This document shows, piece after piece, positions 13,746 through 13,971 of a stretch of DNA of 13,971 nucleotides (position 1 is the stretch's first letter; every line of letters starts with the position of its first letter). Position numbers and translations under genes: made by a program. The stretch lies in assembly GCA_964571805.1 (NCBI GenBank), contig CAZNDI010000018.1, forward strand, positions 1 to 13,971, written 5' to 3'. The DNA comes from JAUHWS01 sp964571805. GTDB taxonomy: Bacteria; Patescibacteriota; Gracilibacteria; UM-FILTER-43-11. A model generated the notes under the pieces. It worked only from the letters and a program-made list of their open reading frames with translations, was not told the origin of the DNA and searched no databases.

Positions 13746-13971
13746 CTATACTGCAATCGGAAAACGAATTGCTTCGTCATGAACGTAATTCTTGAGCTCA
13801 AAATCTTCAAACTTCAACTCCCAAAAAGGTTTTTTGGCAATTTCAACGGTGGGGAGAGGGTGGGGGATGCGTTTGAGTTGCTCGTTCATCCCTTCTAGAT
13901 GATTGGAATAAATGTGGCAGTCGCCGATGGTGTGGACGAAAATGCCAGGTTTATAGCCTGTTTCTTGGGCC
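13746..13971 (-). CDS. thyA: Thymidylate synthase, C-terminal part (gene continues beyond the window)
   Basis: Reading the minus strand from the window edge gives 74 residues and a TAG stop at 13748-13746. It contains GYKPGIFVHTIGDCHIYSNH, the dUMP-contacting G-D-x-H-x-Y segment, followed by LKRIPHPLPTVEI, the FEDFEL segment and the closing AIRFPIAV, whose last residues fold over the active site in ThyA. The enzyme methylates dUMP to dTMP using methylene-tetrahydrofolate and yields dihydrofolate, which FolA downstream recycles. The cysteine in GDCH stands where E. coli has Thr and human has Ala, a tolerated position. The N-terminal two thirds, including the catalytic Cys, lie outside the window. 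Confidence 0.93.
   Translation of the reverse strand, partial: AQETGYKPGIFVHTIGDCHIYSNHLEGMNEQLKRIPHPLPTVEIAKKPFWELKFEDFELKNYVHDEAIRFPIAV

Noticed and set aside
13545..13898. Plus-strand open frame of 117 codons across the repeats
   Set aside because: It runs antisense through the folA start, the GC-rich repeats and the thyA end; low-complexity Arg/Gly content comes from the repeats.

Overview
The window looks like a piece of chromosome from an uncultured, fermentative-type bacterium, most likely a member of the Candidate Phyla Radiation (Patescibacteria); Peregrinibacteria or a relative would fit. This is inference from three things. None of the 12 visible gene starts has a Shine-Dalgarno sequence. 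Surface proteins (S-layer homology, Ig-like/FN3, lipoproteins) are prominent. One small protein (3944-4540) is of a kind I associate with this radiation. The genetic code appears standard: two genes end in TGA, and no glycine codon in any gene is TGA, which argues against the UGA=Gly code of Gracilibacteria/Absconditabacteria. No rRNA, tRNA, CRISPR array, insertion sequence or prophage was seen.

Layout. 1-254 holds a hairpin, a GC-rich dispersed repeat and an extended -10 promoter. 255-3897 is a two-gene unit: a very large secreted Ig/FN3 surface protein anchored at its C-terminus, then a PfkB-family sugar or nucleoside kinase. 3944-4540 is a small two-domain beta-rich protein of unknown function. 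4621-5733 is an orphan, more AT-rich gene whose product carries a tandem repeat of a helical module; it has its own promoter and terminator. 5861-7132 is enolase. 7229-8484 encodes two consecutive lipoproteins. 8517-9758 (minus) encodes a cytoplasmic TPR protein, divergent from a MarR-type regulator at 9927-10340. The regulator gene is preceded by a symmetric 48-bp operator-like palindrome running into its start codon. 10352-11737 (minus) is a secreted S-layer-anchored esterase and 11810-12286 (minus) is a Bcp/PrxQ peroxiredoxin. 12384-13028 is a membrane-anchored protein with three Kazal-like modules. 13043-13603 (minus) is dihydrofolate reductase, and 13746-13971 (minus) is the C-terminal end of thymidylate synthase, whose gene runs off the window.

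How the genes fit together. folA and thyA are the usual thymidylate pair: ThyA makes dTMP and dihydrofolate, and FolA regenerates tetrahydrofolate. Enolase marks a glycolytic pathway. The surface protein, SLH-esterase, lipoproteins and Kazal protein suggest a cell with an S-layer and an elaborate envelope. Between folA and thyA sits a head-to-head pair of GC-rich repeats (BIME-like), and a closely related copy lies near the left end of the window, so this is a dispersed element.

The observations most worth following up are the composite MarR operator, the exact 4-cysteine Kazal spacing repeated three times, the internal duplications in the two unknown proteins, and the complete absence of Shine-Dalgarno sequences. 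I did not find a clearly new multi-gene system.
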